Notes: generated from the letters alone by a model not told the origin. DNA of 48,724 nucleotides from Bacillota bacterium (GCA_023458875.1 JAEWXO010000007.1:1-48724); one strand, 5' to 3'; positions 1 through 8,672 are shown, counted from the stretch's first letter. Made by a program: numbers and translations.

Positions 1-233
1 TCTTCAGGATTTACTGACTGGAACTTTACTTCTGCTTGCGGTTGTGTTACCGGTGCTTTTGGTTCAGGTTCTGTCTGTACTGCCTTTGGATTTGCTTTTT
101 CTTCAGGATTTACTGACTGGAACTTCACTTCTGCTTCCGGCTGTGTAACCGCTGCTTTTGGTTCCGGTTCTGTCTGTACTGCCTTTGGATTTGCTTTTTC
201 TTCAGGATTTACTGACTGGAACTTTACTTCTGC
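1..233 (-). repeat. 99-bp (33-aa) tandem repeat inside the fliK-like gene
   Basis: Two full copies (135-233 and 36-134) and the start of a third (1-35) are seen, each exactly 99 bp and in frame. Each full unit encodes 33 residues beginning AEVKFQSVNPEEKANPKAVQ and ending with a TEPEPKA.VTQP motif. The two full copies differ at only two residues (Ala/Pro and Glu/Gln). The array runs past the left edge, so total copy number is unknown. Confidence 0.95.
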
Positions 234-1139
234 ATCTGGTTGTACGCTGACTGCTCCAAAGCCTGACCAGTTTATATCCGTACTTATCAGTGAAGTATTA
301 ATTTTATTTTCTGAATGAATACCTACCTCTGATACTTCGGAATTATCCGGTACAGAATATGAATTATACTGAAATTGAGAATACGCAAAATATAAATCAG
401 ATGCCAGACCAATTTGTGTCTGATTAGTCATGCTGTCATTAGCTGATGTTGAAGGTGTTTTTACTTTTATGTCCAGGTTATTATAATATGATTTTTTACT
501 GTCAGGACTAATAGTTTTTTCAGGTGAATCGCTTTCCTGTAAACTGTTGGTTTTAATTTTATAATCTTTAATTATATCTGATCTTAAACCTTCAGAGTTT
601 ACAGGCCCGGTACTTTCACGTTTTATAGGTCCAGTACTTTTAGGCTTAATACTTTGAGGATCTTCCTGGCTATTTACACTTTTATCCCCCAAGATTTCAT
701 TTACATACTTTTCAGTATGCTTGTTCTGTACAATAGTATTTTCATATGAAACCGCTTGTTGATTTTCAGCGTCAGATAAGAAACAGATCTGTATTTTCCC
801 CAAATCTTCTCTGTTCAATTCACTTAACTGCACATCAGAAGCATCTACGTCTGATTTTTTGGGATTTACCAGTTCATTGCTTAGCTGAATTACACATTCT
901 TTATTATTAATACCGGCAACTCCCTGTGAAAACAGTGACTGCAGAACTGCATCCGTCATTTTAACTGCTGCCGTAGTACCGGGAATATTGGTATTTAACT
1001 CTCCTTCAACCGACTTCTGTTGTAACGCATCAATAAATCCTGCATCAGCCATAACATTTTTCAGCCCGTCTGTACCTGACTTTACACCCTGAACCAGACA
1101 TTGACTTATATCAAATGACATATCACTGACTCTCTTCAT
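1..1139 (-). CDS. fliK: FliK-like flagellar hook-length control protein (partial, C-terminus off left edge)
   Basis: The reading frame opens at an ATG (1137-1139) behind a strong ribosome binding site (GGAGGTG) and stays open for 379 codons to the left edge, so the C-terminus is missing. The visible part has a short N-terminal segment (MKRVSDMSFD...), a long low-complexity Ser/Thr/Asn/Lys/Gln-rich middle, and from about residue 303 a 33-residue near-perfect tandem repeat rich in Pro, Glu and Lys. No conserved domain is visible; the diagnostic FliK C-terminal domain would lie outside the window. The FliK call rests on position, directly after fliJ where many Firmicutes carry fliK, and on the disordered, repetitive composition. 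FliK is secreted through the flagellar export gate and acts as a ruler that ends hook growth. It could be another flagellar accessory protein. Confidence 0.6.
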   Translation of the reverse strand, partial: MKRVSDMSFDISQCLVQGVKSGTDGLKNVMADAGFIDALQQKSVEGELNTNIPGTTAAVKMTDAVLQSLFSQGVAGINNKECVIQLSNELVNPKKSDVDASDVQLSELNREDLGKIQICFLSDAENQQAVSYENTIVQNKHTEKYVNEILGDKSVNSQEDPQSIKPKSTGPIKRESTGPVNSEGLRSDIIKDYKIKTNSLQESDSPEKTISPDSKKSYYNNLDIKVKTPSTSANDSMTNQTQIGLASDLYFAYSQFQYNSYSVPDNSEVSEVGIHSENKINTSLISTDINWSGFGAVSVQPDAEVKFQSVNPEEKANPKAVQTEPEPKAAVTQPEAEVKFQSVNPEEKANPKAVQTEPEPKAPVTQPQAEVKFQSVNPE

Positions 1140-1201
1140 TTTTTTCACCTCCTTTCAAGTATGATCTATAATTAACTGAAAATAAATTTCATAGATAAAT
1201 T

Positions 1202-1675
1202 CTATTCTTTAATATTTAGTGCATAAACATCTTCTTTGTTCTTAATGAGCTTAAATGATAAAAATTCTTCTATCACACGTTCATTTTCCCTGTCAAGAAG
1301 ATATAAATACTCTGATTTCTGATTTTCTTCAAGCTTATCAAGACCTGAAACCTCTTGAGAAATCTTTACAACCACCTTGCGTTGTTTTTCAATCAGACTG
1401 TCCAGTACATCCATCTGTATTCTTAACTGTGACTGTTCGCGGCGTACGGCTTCCTTTTTCATCTCATAAATCTGAATTTCTCTTACACTTATGCCGACAC
1501 GCATGTCATTGTCAGATGACAGACACAGAGCTCTGATTTCATCATTGAGTTCATTATACCTTGCTTCAAGCTCATTATATTCAGAATACAGACTCAGCAG
1601 ATAGTTTTTTTCCCTTTCCTTCATCTGTCTCTTATAATCTCTCATTTTCTTCAATGGAAATATAAATTTTTTCAT
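1202..1675 (-). CDS. fliJ: Flagellar export chaperone/stalk protein FliJ
   Basis: A 157-residue, highly charged protein starting MKKFIFPLKKMRDYKRQMK, the usual FliJ opening of basic residues followed by an almost continuous coiled coil. FliJ is the cytoplasmic stalk of the type III flagellar export ATPase, related to the gamma subunit of F1, and links FliI to FlhA. The gene follows fliI by 16 bases and precedes the fliK-like gene by 62 bases, the normal flagellar order. Primary sequence is weakly conserved in this family, so length, coiled-coil character and position carry the call. Confidence 0.85.
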   Translation of the reverse strand: MKKFIFPLKKMRDYKRQMKEREKNYLLSLYSEYNELEARYNELNDEIRALCLSSDNDMRVGISVREIQIYEMKKEAVRREQSQLRIQMDVLDSLIEKQRKVVVKISQEVSGLDKLEENQKSEYLYLLDRENERVIEEFLSFKLIKNKEDVYALNIKE

Positions 1676-1691
1676 TTAAAATTCCTTCCAT

Positions 1692-3023
1692 TTATTTTAC
1701 AATATTAAGCATATTTGCAATTGTTTCATCCATTGTATAGCGCTTGTCAACCGGTTGCTGTAAAAATTTATTTATCGCATCAATGCGGTTAATTGCGTAA
1801 TCAAGCTCCGGATTACTTCCTGCTTTATATGCACCAATTGAAATCAGATCCTGATTTTCCTGATATATAGACATTATCTTTCTTATCTGACCGGCTACTT
1901 TTTTCTGATCCGGAGGGGCTATCTCTGACATAAGACGGCTGATACTCGCAAGAACGTCAATTGCCGGATAATGATTCTTCATTGCTATTTTTCTTGATAA
2001 CATTATGTGACCGTCAATGATACCTCTTACAGTATCGGAAATAGGTTCATTTGAATCATCACCCTCTACAAGAACTGTAAAAATACCGGTGATTGAACCC
2101 TTTTCAAAATTTCCGCAGCGCTCAAGAAGCTTTGGAAGCGATGCATAAATTGACGGTGTGTAACCCCTTGCTATCGGAGGTTCTCCTATACTGAGGCCTA
2201 TTTCTCTCTCTGCCATACAAAAACGGGTAAGTGAATCCATCATTAAAAGAACATCCTTACCCTGATCCTTAAAGTACTCGGCAATAGTCGTTGCAGTCTG
2301 AGCACATTTTGATCTGAGCATTGCAGGCTGGTCTGAAGTAGCAACAACCAGTACACTTCGTTTTATACCTTCAGGACCAAGATCCTTATTTATAAATTCC
2401 ATAAGCTCTCGTCCACGTTCTCCTACAAGTGCAATAACGTTGACGTCTGCTTTGATATTTCGTGCTATCATACCCATAAGAGTACTTTTACCTACACCAC
2501 TTCCGGCGAATATGCCCATTCTTTGTCCTTTGCCGATAGTGAGCATTCCGTCTATGGCCTTTACTCCAAATTCAATCGGTTCCCTTATTGGCGGCCTTTT
2601 CATAGGATTTGCCGGTGTTCCGTTTATAGTGTAATACAGATCAGACTCTATTTCGCCTTTTCCGTCAATAGGATTTCCAAGTGCATCAACTGTACGTCCT
2701 ATAAGACTTTCACTCATTTTTACTCTGAGCTTCTGACTTGTATTGCTCACGAAGCTTCCGTATCCTATTCCCTCTATATCCTCATACGGCATAAGAAGAA
2801 CTTTATTGTTTTTAAAGCCAACTACTTCCGATAAAATGTTTTTTCTTTTTTTACCTACTACTGATATATTACATACGTCACCGATATTACATGACATCCC
2901 TGAAGCTTCGACTGTAAGTCCGACAATCTGCTCTATTTTTCCAAGAATCGTATAAAAGTTATTTAATTTCAAACTACGTCTGAGTTTCGCCTGACTTAAC
3001 ATATTCTCCTTCATATTCTTCAT
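1692..3023 (-). CDS. fliI: Flagellar protein export ATPase FliI
   Basis: The protein is clearly FliI, the hexameric ATPase that energises flagellar type III export. It has a Walker A segment GIFAGSGVGKST, the catalytic region ALVGERGREL, and the LLMMDSLTRF Walker B strand, all as in the F1-beta/FliI family. The reading frame is open from a GTG at 3053, but that start would overlap fliH by 80 bases. The ATG at 3021-3023 has an AAGGA motif five bases upstream, and another ATG at 3000-3002 best matches the N-terminal length of Bacillus FliI. The start is therefore uncertain within about 17 codons. The overlap with the end of fliH implies translational coupling. Confidence 0.93.
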   Translation of the reverse strand: MKNMKENMLSQAKLRRSLKLNNFYTILGKIEQIVGLTVEASGMSCNIGDVCNISVVGKKRKNILSEVVGFKNNKVLLMPYEDIEGIGYGSFVSNTSQKLRVKMSESLIGRTVDALGNPIDGKGEIESDLYYTINGTPANPMKRPPIREPIEFGVKAIDGMLTIGKGQRMGIFAGSGVGKSTLMGMIARNIKADVNVIALVGERGRELMEFINKDLGPEGIKRSVLVVATSDQPAMLRSKCAQTATTIAEYFKDQGKDVLLMMDSLTRFCMAEREIGLSIGEPPIARGYTPSIYASLPKLLERCGNFEKGSITGIFTVLVEGDDSNEPISDTVRGIIDGHIMLSRKIAMKNHYPAIDVLASISRLMSEIAPPDQKKVAGQIRKIMSIYQENQDLISIGAYKAGSNPELDYAINRIDAINKFLQQPVDKRYTMDETIANMLNIVK

Positions 3024-3819
3024 CACTGTCCTTGTATTTACTGAAATATTCACGTATATTTTCTATCTGAGTAAGAACAGAAGCAACAATGACACCTTCT
3101 GCTGTATGAACAACACATGTTCCCTTAGGTGCATCACGCCTCAGCTCAACCTCGATGTTCTGTGACGGTCTTCCTTCAGAAAGGGAATTTTCCAATGTAG
3201 ATGCTATGTTTTTTAATTTATCTGATATCTCAACTTTTATCCACTTTGCATCACGTATAGACTTTATAGCACTTTTAACCATTGAGAATATCATCTTGTC
3301 ATCTTCATCAAGCTTCTGACATACAATTTTTTCTGCAATATCAATAGCAAGTGATTTAAGTTCTTTTGAATATATGTTGAAATATTCTTCTTGTGAACTC
3401 TTAAGCTCTTCAAGCAGATTTTCCAGTTTACTCATATATGAATTAAGTTCATCTGCTTTAGCTTCAATTCCCTTCCGGAATCCATCATCATACGCATTTT
3501 TGCATATTTCATCTGACTTTTTATGAGCCTGATTAATACATTCATCGTATTCCTTTTTTGCATTCTCTTTTATTGCAGAAGCTTCCATCTCAGCCTGTTT
3601 AAGAATTGCATCTTTTTCTATAAGCAATTTTTCTCGTTCTGCCTGTAAATATTTTTCATTATCTTTTTTCATCTGTTCAAGAATATGATCATATTTTTCT
3701 GTATTATCTTCATTTTTAGGTTCAGGTAATGATTTGGTAGGTATGCTGATAACACAGTCAGGTATTTTAACTGCCTCTTCAATTTTTATAACATTTTCTG
3801 ATTTAAAAATCCGATGCAA
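2974..3819 (-). CDS. fliH: Flagellar assembly protein FliH
   Basis: A 281-residue protein with a long charged coiled coil (about residues 35-165) and a C-terminal globular part carrying AIDIAEKIVCQKL, the typical FliH/V-ATPase E-subunit signature. FliH binds FliI and docks the ATPase complex at the C-ring. The start is a TTG at 3819 preceded by AGAGGAAG; no ATG fits. Its 3' end overlaps fliI. The base directly upstream is not fliG, as expected in this operon, but an 81-base spacer and then fliF. Confidence 0.88.
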   Translation of the reverse strand: MHRIFKSENVIKIEEAVKIPDCVISIPTKSLPEPKNEDNTEKYDHILEQMKKDNEKYLQAEREKLLIEKDAILKQAEMEASAIKENAKKEYDECINQAHKKSDEICKNAYDDGFRKGIEAKADELNSYMSKLENLLEELKSSQEEYFNIYSKELKSLAIDIAEKIVCQKLDEDDKMIFSMVKSAIKSIRDAKWIKVEISDKLKNIASTLENSLSEGRPSQNIEVELRRDAPKGTCVVHTAEGVIVASVLTQIENIREYFSKYKDSDEEYEGEYVKSGETQT

Positions 3820-3900
3820 TCAATTCACTTCCTCTGATTTTCAAATTATAACGCCTTATCTGTTAATTAACACTTAAAAATATGTATCCGGATGTATAGG

Positions 3901-5496
3901 CTACTCCTTCATCAATGAACGGATAAGGGCTGCAGCAATTTCAGGGTTTTTAAGTGCAAAATCCTTAACTTCATTTGCTGTTGCTGCAGACTGTCCTGAA
4001 CGGTTCTTTGCTTCTTCTTCAATGCTCCTTCGCATTCTGTCTTCTTCAATGGATTTTTTCATTCTTTCAATCTGAGCCTTACTTTCTGCTCTTGCCTGTG
4101 CAACCTTTCTCTTAGCTCTTCTGTTTATAATTACTATAACAGTTATAACAAGAACAAGTACAAGCACTGAAGCCATTATAAATAAGTATCTGAACAGTTT
4201 TCTCTTAAGCAGATTTGCAAGAGGAGATGTGCTCTGCTTTTCATCATCACCAACCGGTACAACTCCTTCTGCCAGCTTAGACAGAACAGTTATTTTTTCT
4301 TCGTCAATGTTTGTAGCATTTTTTACAAGTCGTGTCAGATCAATTCTGTCTTCTTCAGTAAGCTTTCCTGACGGTGTGGTAACAACAACTGAAATACTTG
4401 CGTCTGTAATAGCGCCCTGGGCCTTTACGGTCTGGGTCAGCATATAACCTATATCCCATTCCGTATTTCTTTCATATTCAGGTGTATTTTCGCTGTTTAA
4501 ATCATCTTCAAGATTCCCGTAATTAGGAATATCCGTGTTATTCTCTTCGCCGACAACACCACCGTTATCAACTACACCATCTGTTTTATATTTTATATCC
4601 TGTGTCTTTTTTACACCTTCACCATTATCATCTGTCAGGAGTTCTTTGACTTCCTGTGTTATCTTATCATAGTCAACTGTTACTGAAGCTACGGCAATTA
4701 CTCCGCCTGCTCCGTAAATAGGAGATAAAATCTTTTCAGCATTTTTCTCATATTGATTTTTTATTATATTTACATAATTGATGCGGTCTTCCTGGTCATA
4801 TTCTTCTTCTTCATTTTCATCAGCACCAAAAAGCTCTTTTCCTGAAGATGCATCAACTACGGTTACATCCTCTGGTTTTATCTGCTGAGCACTGTATGCA
4901 ACGATGTTTTTTATTGCATTGACCTGTTCTCCTTTAAATGAACCGGGATCAGAAAGTGTAAGCATTACACTTGCAGTGGCCTTGTCCTCTTCTTCCTGCC
5001 ATACATAGTTTTTTGTTTCCGGAAGACTAATTGTAACTATAGCTCCCTTTACACCGTCTATTCTTTTAATTGTGGTCTGAATTCTGTCCTGAAGTTCAAA
5101 ACGCAGGGTCTGTTTCTTTTCAAATTCACTCATTGTCATGCTTAAATTATCAAAAAACGTTCCATACGAAGGTGTGGACTGAGGATATCCCATATCAGCA
5201 AGCTTATATACAAGAGAATCCCATTGATCTTCAGGTACTTCAATCTCACCGTTGGAATTGAGTTTGGTTTCAACCCCCATATTCTGCAGTTCAAGATAGA
5301 CCTCTGTTGATTCTTCATTTGTCATGCCCGGAAATAAGACTATCCAACCATCCGAAGAGTTAAGTACAACGGTAAATACTATTGCAGCAACCAGAATTGC
5401 TCCGGCTCCGGAAATAATGATGATTTTAATTTTTTTGCTTAGTCCTTTCCAGACCGACTTTATTTTTTCCCATATATTCTTTATTTTATCTTTCAT
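3901..5496 (-). CDS. fliF: Flagellar MS-ring protein FliF
   Basis: At 531 residues this is full length for FliF. It has an N-terminal membrane segment (about residues 26-46), the periplasmic ring-building motifs including FELQDRIQTTIKRIDGVKGA and VTISLPE, an acidic linker, and a second membrane segment near residue 440. The C-terminal tail ends NPEIAAALIRSLMKE, the conserved cytoplasmic segment that binds FliG in other bacteria. FliF oligomerises in the inner membrane as the base of the motor. A 175-base gap separates it from fliE upstream, longer than other gaps in this operon. No FliG domain is fused to it. Confidence 0.96.
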   Translation of the reverse strand: MKDKIKNIWEKIKSVWKGLSKKIKIIIISGAGAILVAAIVFTVVLNSSDGWIVLFPGMTNEESTEVYLELQNMGVETKLNSNGEIEVPEDQWDSLVYKLADMGYPQSTPSYGTFFDNLSMTMSEFEKKQTLRFELQDRIQTTIKRIDGVKGAIVTISLPETKNYVWQEEEDKATASVMLTLSDPGSFKGEQVNAIKNIVAYSAQQIKPEDVTVVDASSGKELFGADENEEEEYDQEDRINYVNIIKNQYEKNAEKILSPIYGAGGVIAVASVTVDYDKITQEVKELLTDDNGEGVKKTQDIKYKTDGVVDNGGVVGEENNTDIPNYGNLEDDLNSENTPEYERNTEWDIGYMLTQTVKAQGAITDASISVVVTTPSGKLTEEDRIDLTRLVKNATNIDEEKITVLSKLAEGVVPVGDDEKQSTSPLANLLKRKLFRYLFIMASVLVLVLVITVIVIINRRAKRKVAQARAESKAQIERMKKSIEEDRMRRSIEEEAKNRSGQSAATANEVKDFALKNPEIAAALIRSLMKE

Positions 5497-5671
5497 TTAA
5501 ATAATCATACTCCACATTAAGCTCTCACATTTTTTAATATATTCTGCAGATATACATTCTGACTAATGTAATTTAATTTTTTTACATCAGGAGTAATTAA
5601 AGCTGTTTTCGGAAAATGATAAAAAAATTAATTTTCTTTGAATCTGTCATGTTCCGTACAGCCTTTTAAGG

Positions 5672-6001
5672 TTATATCTGCATCTGCATTATTTCCTTGT
5701 ATGCATTAACTGCACGTGTTGTAAGCTGCACTGTTGTTTCTATTGCAACAGATGCCTTTGTCGCATCAATCATTGCACCTTCAATATCATCTGTTTTTCC
5801 CATAGATACTGCATAAGCACTGTCAAGCGATGTCTGTTCGAGATTTTTTACGTCCTGTATTTTCTGCTTAAGAGTATCTGCAAATGAACCTGTAGTATTT
5901 TTTATACCTGAGACTGTCGATATATCACCTGTTTTAACATTTTTTATTTCAGACAGAGACGGCATTTGTGTAAGTGGAACTATAAATGTTGTATCAATCA
6001 T
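5672..6001 (-). CDS. fliE: Flagellar hook-basal body protein FliE
   Basis: A 109-residue protein with the FliE C-terminal helix pattern (AMIDATKASVAIETTVQLTT followed by RAVNAYKEIMQMQI). FliE joins the MS ring to the proximal rod. The gene lies 23 bases after flgC and before fliF, the standard order. The N-terminus (MIDTTFIVPLTQMPSL) is not diagnostic; the C-terminal two thirds is. Confidence 0.92.
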   Translation of the reverse strand: MIDTTFIVPLTQMPSLSEIKNVKTGDISTVSGIKNTTGSFADTLKQKIQDVKNLEQTSLDSAYAVSMGKTDDIEGAMIDATKASVAIETTVQLTTRAVNAYKEIMQMQI

Positions 6002-6024
6002 ATTTTCTCATATCCTTTTTTTAT

Positions 6025-6447
6025 TTATCTTCCGATTTCCAAAGCCTTTGAAGCCATTGCTTTTATAACGCTGAGTGCTGAAACATTTGCCTCGTAAACT
6101 CTTGAAGCCTCCATGAGATCAAGCTGTTCCTCGGTATTGTTTACATTTGGGTAATATATGTATCCGTCTTCATCAGCCTGGGGATTTTCAGGGTCATATA
6201 CCGGTCTGAAATCTTCCTGGCTTTCATCAATTCTTTTTATACGGACTCCACCACCTGAAACAGAATCAAGCGTTTCACTGAAAGTAGGCTTTCTTTCTTC
6301 AAAAATAACCTGTTTTCTTCTGTAAGGGTCTTTTCCGTCTGTTCCGATTGTATTTTGATTTGCTATGTTCTGAAGAATAACGTTTGATCTGAACCTTTCC
6401 GCAGTCAAAGCGGAGCCTGTTATATTAAGCGCGTTTAAAAATGCCAT
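6025..6447 (-). CDS. flgC: Flagellar basal-body rod protein FlgC
   Basis: A 140-residue proximal rod protein. It opens with the rod/hook N-terminal helix (MAFLNALNITGSALTAERFR, then NVILQNIANQNT) and ends with the matching C-terminal helix (NVSALSVIKAMASKALEIGR). The segment GYIYYPNVN is typical of FlgC. The two terminal helices form the coiled-coil core of the axial structure. It lies 18 bases downstream of flgB. Confidence 0.95.
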   Translation of the reverse strand: MAFLNALNITGSALTAERFRSNVILQNIANQNTIGTDGKDPYRRKQVIFEERKPTFSETLDSVSGGGVRIKRIDESQEDFRPVYDPENPQADEDGYIYYPNVNNTEEQLDLMEASRVYEANVSALSVIKAMASKALEIGR

Positions 6448-6465
6448 TTTTACCCCACCTTTTTA

Positions 6466-6825
6466 TCACTTAAAATTTGCATTTGTCATTACATACCTTG
6501 TGTCGGAAATTACCGAATTCATTTTTTGAATTATAGCCGCTGACTGGATATATGCTCTGTATAATTCAAGGTTTTCTGATTCTACATCTACGTTGTTTCC
6601 GTCGATCAGTACTTCTGTCTCATCACGTTGTCCGACTGTAGCTTCAAATCTGTACTTGTTATTGTGCTCCATAGAATTTTCAAGTGCATTTTCAAATGAA
6701 AATGTTCTGACCTTGTAGTCCGGAGTGTCAATATTTGCGATATTCTGTGTATGTACCTGCTGCTTTAATGACATAGCTTTTATGCCGCTTTCCATTGCCT
6801 TAAACTGAAGTGAATCTAAAACCAA
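6466..6825 (-). CDS. flgB: Flagellar basal-body rod protein FlgB
   Basis: A 119-residue proximal rod protein, first gene of the flagellar operon. It contains the rod-protein motif TQNIANIDTPDYKVRTFSFE and the C-terminal heptad helix SAAIIQKMNSVISDTRY. The start is a TTG (6823-6825) with a near-ideal GGGAGGG ribosome binding site eight bases upstream; an ATG nearby is in another frame. A sigma-A-like promoter lies about 75 bases upstream. Confidence 0.94.
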   Translation of the reverse strand: MVLDSLQFKAMESGIKAMSLKQQVHTQNIANIDTPDYKVRTFSFENALENSMEHNNKYRFEATVGQRDETEVLIDGNNVDVESENLELYRAYIQSAAIIQKMNSVISDTRYVMTNANFK

Positions 6826-6898
6826 AACCCATCCCTCCCAAATTTAGCTATTTGACCAACATATACCAAACATTTTTAACAAATATTATGATTATATT

Positions 6899-6927
6899 AT
6901 TATACAACAATAGAACCTAAATTTCAA
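6899..6927 (-). promoter_or_regulatory. Sigma-A-type promoter of the flagellar operon
   Basis: Read on the minus strand, TTGAAA (6922-6927), a 17-base spacer and TATAAT (6899-6904). Predicted start is near 6892, giving a leader of about 65 bases before flgB. No sigma-D-like motif was seen, consistent with early flagellar genes being housekeeping-sigma dependent. Confidence 0.8.
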
Positions 6928-6956
6928 GTTAATTATATAAATTTAGACGAATTTAT

Positions 6957-7006
6957 ATTAAAAAATTATATTAAATCTGAGACAAAGCCATATTTGTATC
7001 AGATTT
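6957..7006 (-). terminator. Rho-independent terminator of the GH13 gene
   Basis: An AT-rich hairpin (6973-7006) with arms AAATCTGA/TCAGATTT and an inner ACAAA/TTTGT pairing around a six-base loop sits just after the GH13 stop codon. On the minus strand a T-rich tract follows about eight bases later. It insulates the glucosidase gene from the flagellar promoter. Confidence 0.65.
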
Positions 7007-7012
7007 ATTCTT

Positions 7013-8320
7013 TTATATCATTTTCCAATAATATGCCGTGTACGGTGAAAGCTGGCTTCCGTTTGCAAATTCATGCATATTTCCGCTTATCATATCTACA
7101 GCTTTTTCTCCGCCTACATCAAAATGTGCAGTATAAGGTTCACTGTCAGCATTTATAGCGACAAGTATACGTTCGCCATCAGCATTTCGTTCAAAAATGC
7201 ACTGTTTATTTGTAATATGTACAATTCTGAAGCCTCCATAACAAAGTGCGCGGCTATCTTTATGAGCTGAAGCAAGAACTGATATCCATTCTGTAAGAGA
7301 ATTCTCAACCGGTTCCTCAAAGCTTACTCTCAGTGCAGGGTCTCCTTCACTTTTGCTTGCCTTTGTACCCCATTCACTTCCATAATAAATGCATGGTATT
7401 CCCGGCATACCAAACATAAGTGCATATATAAGAGGAAGATGCTCCTGATTTGTAAGCTGGCTTGAAATTCGTGAAACATCATGATTATCAACAAAGGACA
7501 AAAGATGCATTCCCCTGTACCTGCACCAATCCTCCGGTCCGAACTGATTCTTCAGTGAATGGCATATTTCAAACATATTCATACTGTTAAAGCTTGAATA
7601 AAGTCCTTTATAGCATTCATAATTTGTTGCGCTGTGCAGCATGCTGTCATTTACAAACATACTGTAATCTCCGTGCAGCAGCTCACCTATTAATACAAAA
7701 TCAGGCTTTGTCTGATCACATGTTGCTCTTAATCTTTTAATGAATTCGCGGTCAAGACAGTATGCGACGTCAAGACGAAGTCCGTCAATGTTAAATTCAT
7801 CTATCCATCCTTTTATACATTTAAAAATATGTTCTATTACATTTTCGTTTCTGAGATTAAGCTTTACAAGATCAAAACAGCCCTCCCAGCCCTCGTACCA
7901 TAGTCCGTCATTATAATTTGAATTTCCTGAGAAATTTATAAAGAACCAATCCTTGTACTGTGAATTCTCGCGGTTCTTAAGAACATCCTGAAAGGCCCAG
8001 AAGCCTCTTCCTACATGATTAAAAACACCGTCAAGAACTACTTTTATATCATTATCATGAAGCTCACAGCACAGCTTTGCAAAATCATCGTTTGTTCCAA
8101 GTCTTGTGTCTATCTTTGTATAGTCACGTGTATTGTAACCATGAGTATCTGACTCAAAAACAGGTGAAAAATAAATTGCATTACATCCTGTCTTTTTAAT
8201 ATGCGGTATCCACTCTGAAACCTTCAGAATATTTTCTGCAACAATACCATCATTTTCAAATGACGCTCCGCAGAATCCCAATGGATAAATCTGATAAAAA
8301 ACACTTTCGTATGCCCACAT
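7013..8320 (-). CDS. GH13 alpha-amylase-family glycosidase (cyclomaltodextrinase/maltodextrin glucosidase type)
   Basis: A cytoplasmic, 435-residue (beta/alpha)8-barrel enzyme with all four GH13 signature regions: DGVFNH (97-102), GLRLDVAY with nucleophile Asp184, IGEL with acid/base Glu213, and FVDNHD with Asp278. The N-terminus MWAYESVFYQIYPLGF begins directly at the barrel, with no signal peptide and no N-terminal starch-binding domain. A short C-terminal beta domain follows. The frame extends 40 codons further upstream, but the ATG at 8320 has an AAGGGGA site seven bases upstream and matches the family start. The likely role is hydrolysing imported maltodextrins. It is a single-gene unit with its own promoter and terminator; substrate specificity cannot be read from the sequence. 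Confidence 0.9.
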   Translation of the reverse strand: MWAYESVFYQIYPLGFCGASFENDGIVAENILKVSEWIPHIKKTGCNAIYFSPVFESDTHGYNTRDYTKIDTRLGTNDDFAKLCCELHDNDIKVVLDGVFNHVGRGFWAFQDVLKNRENSQYKDWFFINFSGNSNYNDGLWYEGWEGCFDLVKLNLRNENVIEHIFKCIKGWIDEFNIDGLRLDVAYCLDREFIKRLRATCDQTKPDFVLIGELLHGDYSMFVNDSMLHSATNYECYKGLYSSFNSMNMFEICHSLKNQFGPEDWCRYRGMHLLSFVDNHDVSRISSQLTNQEHLPLIYALMFGMPGIPCIYYGSEWGTKASKSEGDPALRVSFEEPVENSLTEWISVLASAHKDSRALCYGGFRIVHITNKQCIFERNADGERILVAINADSEPYTAHFDVGGEKAVDMISGNMHEFANGSQLSPYTAYYWKMI

Positions 8321-8498
8321 CTTCAAATCCCCTTTATAAATATAGTAATATAATATGACAATAAGTAAACTCCCTGACATTTTTAAAGCAGCTTTTATTT
8401 TAACCGACATTGTTCCAAAAAAGTAAATTCCAAGGAGCATATTTTATTTTTTTGTGGAAAGCAACATTTTAAAGCATATTTTTTTAGTATTATTTTAT

Positions 8499-8527
8499 AT
8501 TATATCTTATTTGTGATACAATATCAA
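8499..8527 (-). promoter_or_regulatory. Sigma-A-type promoter of the GH13 gene
   Basis: Minus strand TTGATA (8522-8527), 17 bases, TATAAT (8499-8504). It predicts a start near 8492 and an AT-rich leader of about 170 bases before the ATG at 8320. I saw no convincing CcpA operator or known riboswitch in that leader. Confidence 0.7.
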
Positions 8528-8561
8528 TACATTTTGAATTATTTAGTTACTTTTAATAAAA

Positions 8562-8612
8562 AAAATACGATTTATAATGCAAGATGTCATCTTGTATTAC
8601 AAATCGTATTTT
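8562..8612 (-). repeat. Long near-perfect inverted repeat (24-bp stem, 3-base loop)
   Basis: Arms of 24 bases begin AAAATACGATTT on one side and are complementary on the other around a three-base loop. On either strand the RNA has one G.U and one A.C at the two non-matching positions and is otherwise fully paired. A run of T follows on the minus strand, so it could act as a second terminator behind rpsU. Its length is unusual for a terminator. Confidence 0.8.
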
Positions 8613-8647
8613 AAAACAAAAAGGCGGACTATAATATGGTCCGCCTT
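8613..8647 (-). terminator. Rho-independent terminator of rpsU
   Basis: Perfect nine-base GC-rich stem AAGGCGGAC/GTCCGCCTT (8621-8647) with a nine-base loop, followed on the minus strand by TTTGTTTT. It starts 26 bases after the rpsU stop codon. Confidence 0.9.
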
Positions 8648-8672
8648 CGAGTCTGCTTTATAAAAGCCCCAA

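Noticed and set aside
1..233. CRISPR-like array from regularly spaced repeats
   Set aside because: The units are contiguous, 99 bp, in frame and coding, with no spacers.
3845..3850. TATAAT in the fliF-fliH gap as an internal promoter
   Set aside because: No acceptable -35 hexamer lies 16-18 bases upstream.
8321..8440. N-terminal extension of the GH13 protein with a hydrophobic stretch that could look like a signal peptide
   Set aside because: The ATG at 8320 has a good ribosome binding site and matches the family start; the upstream codons lie in the leader.
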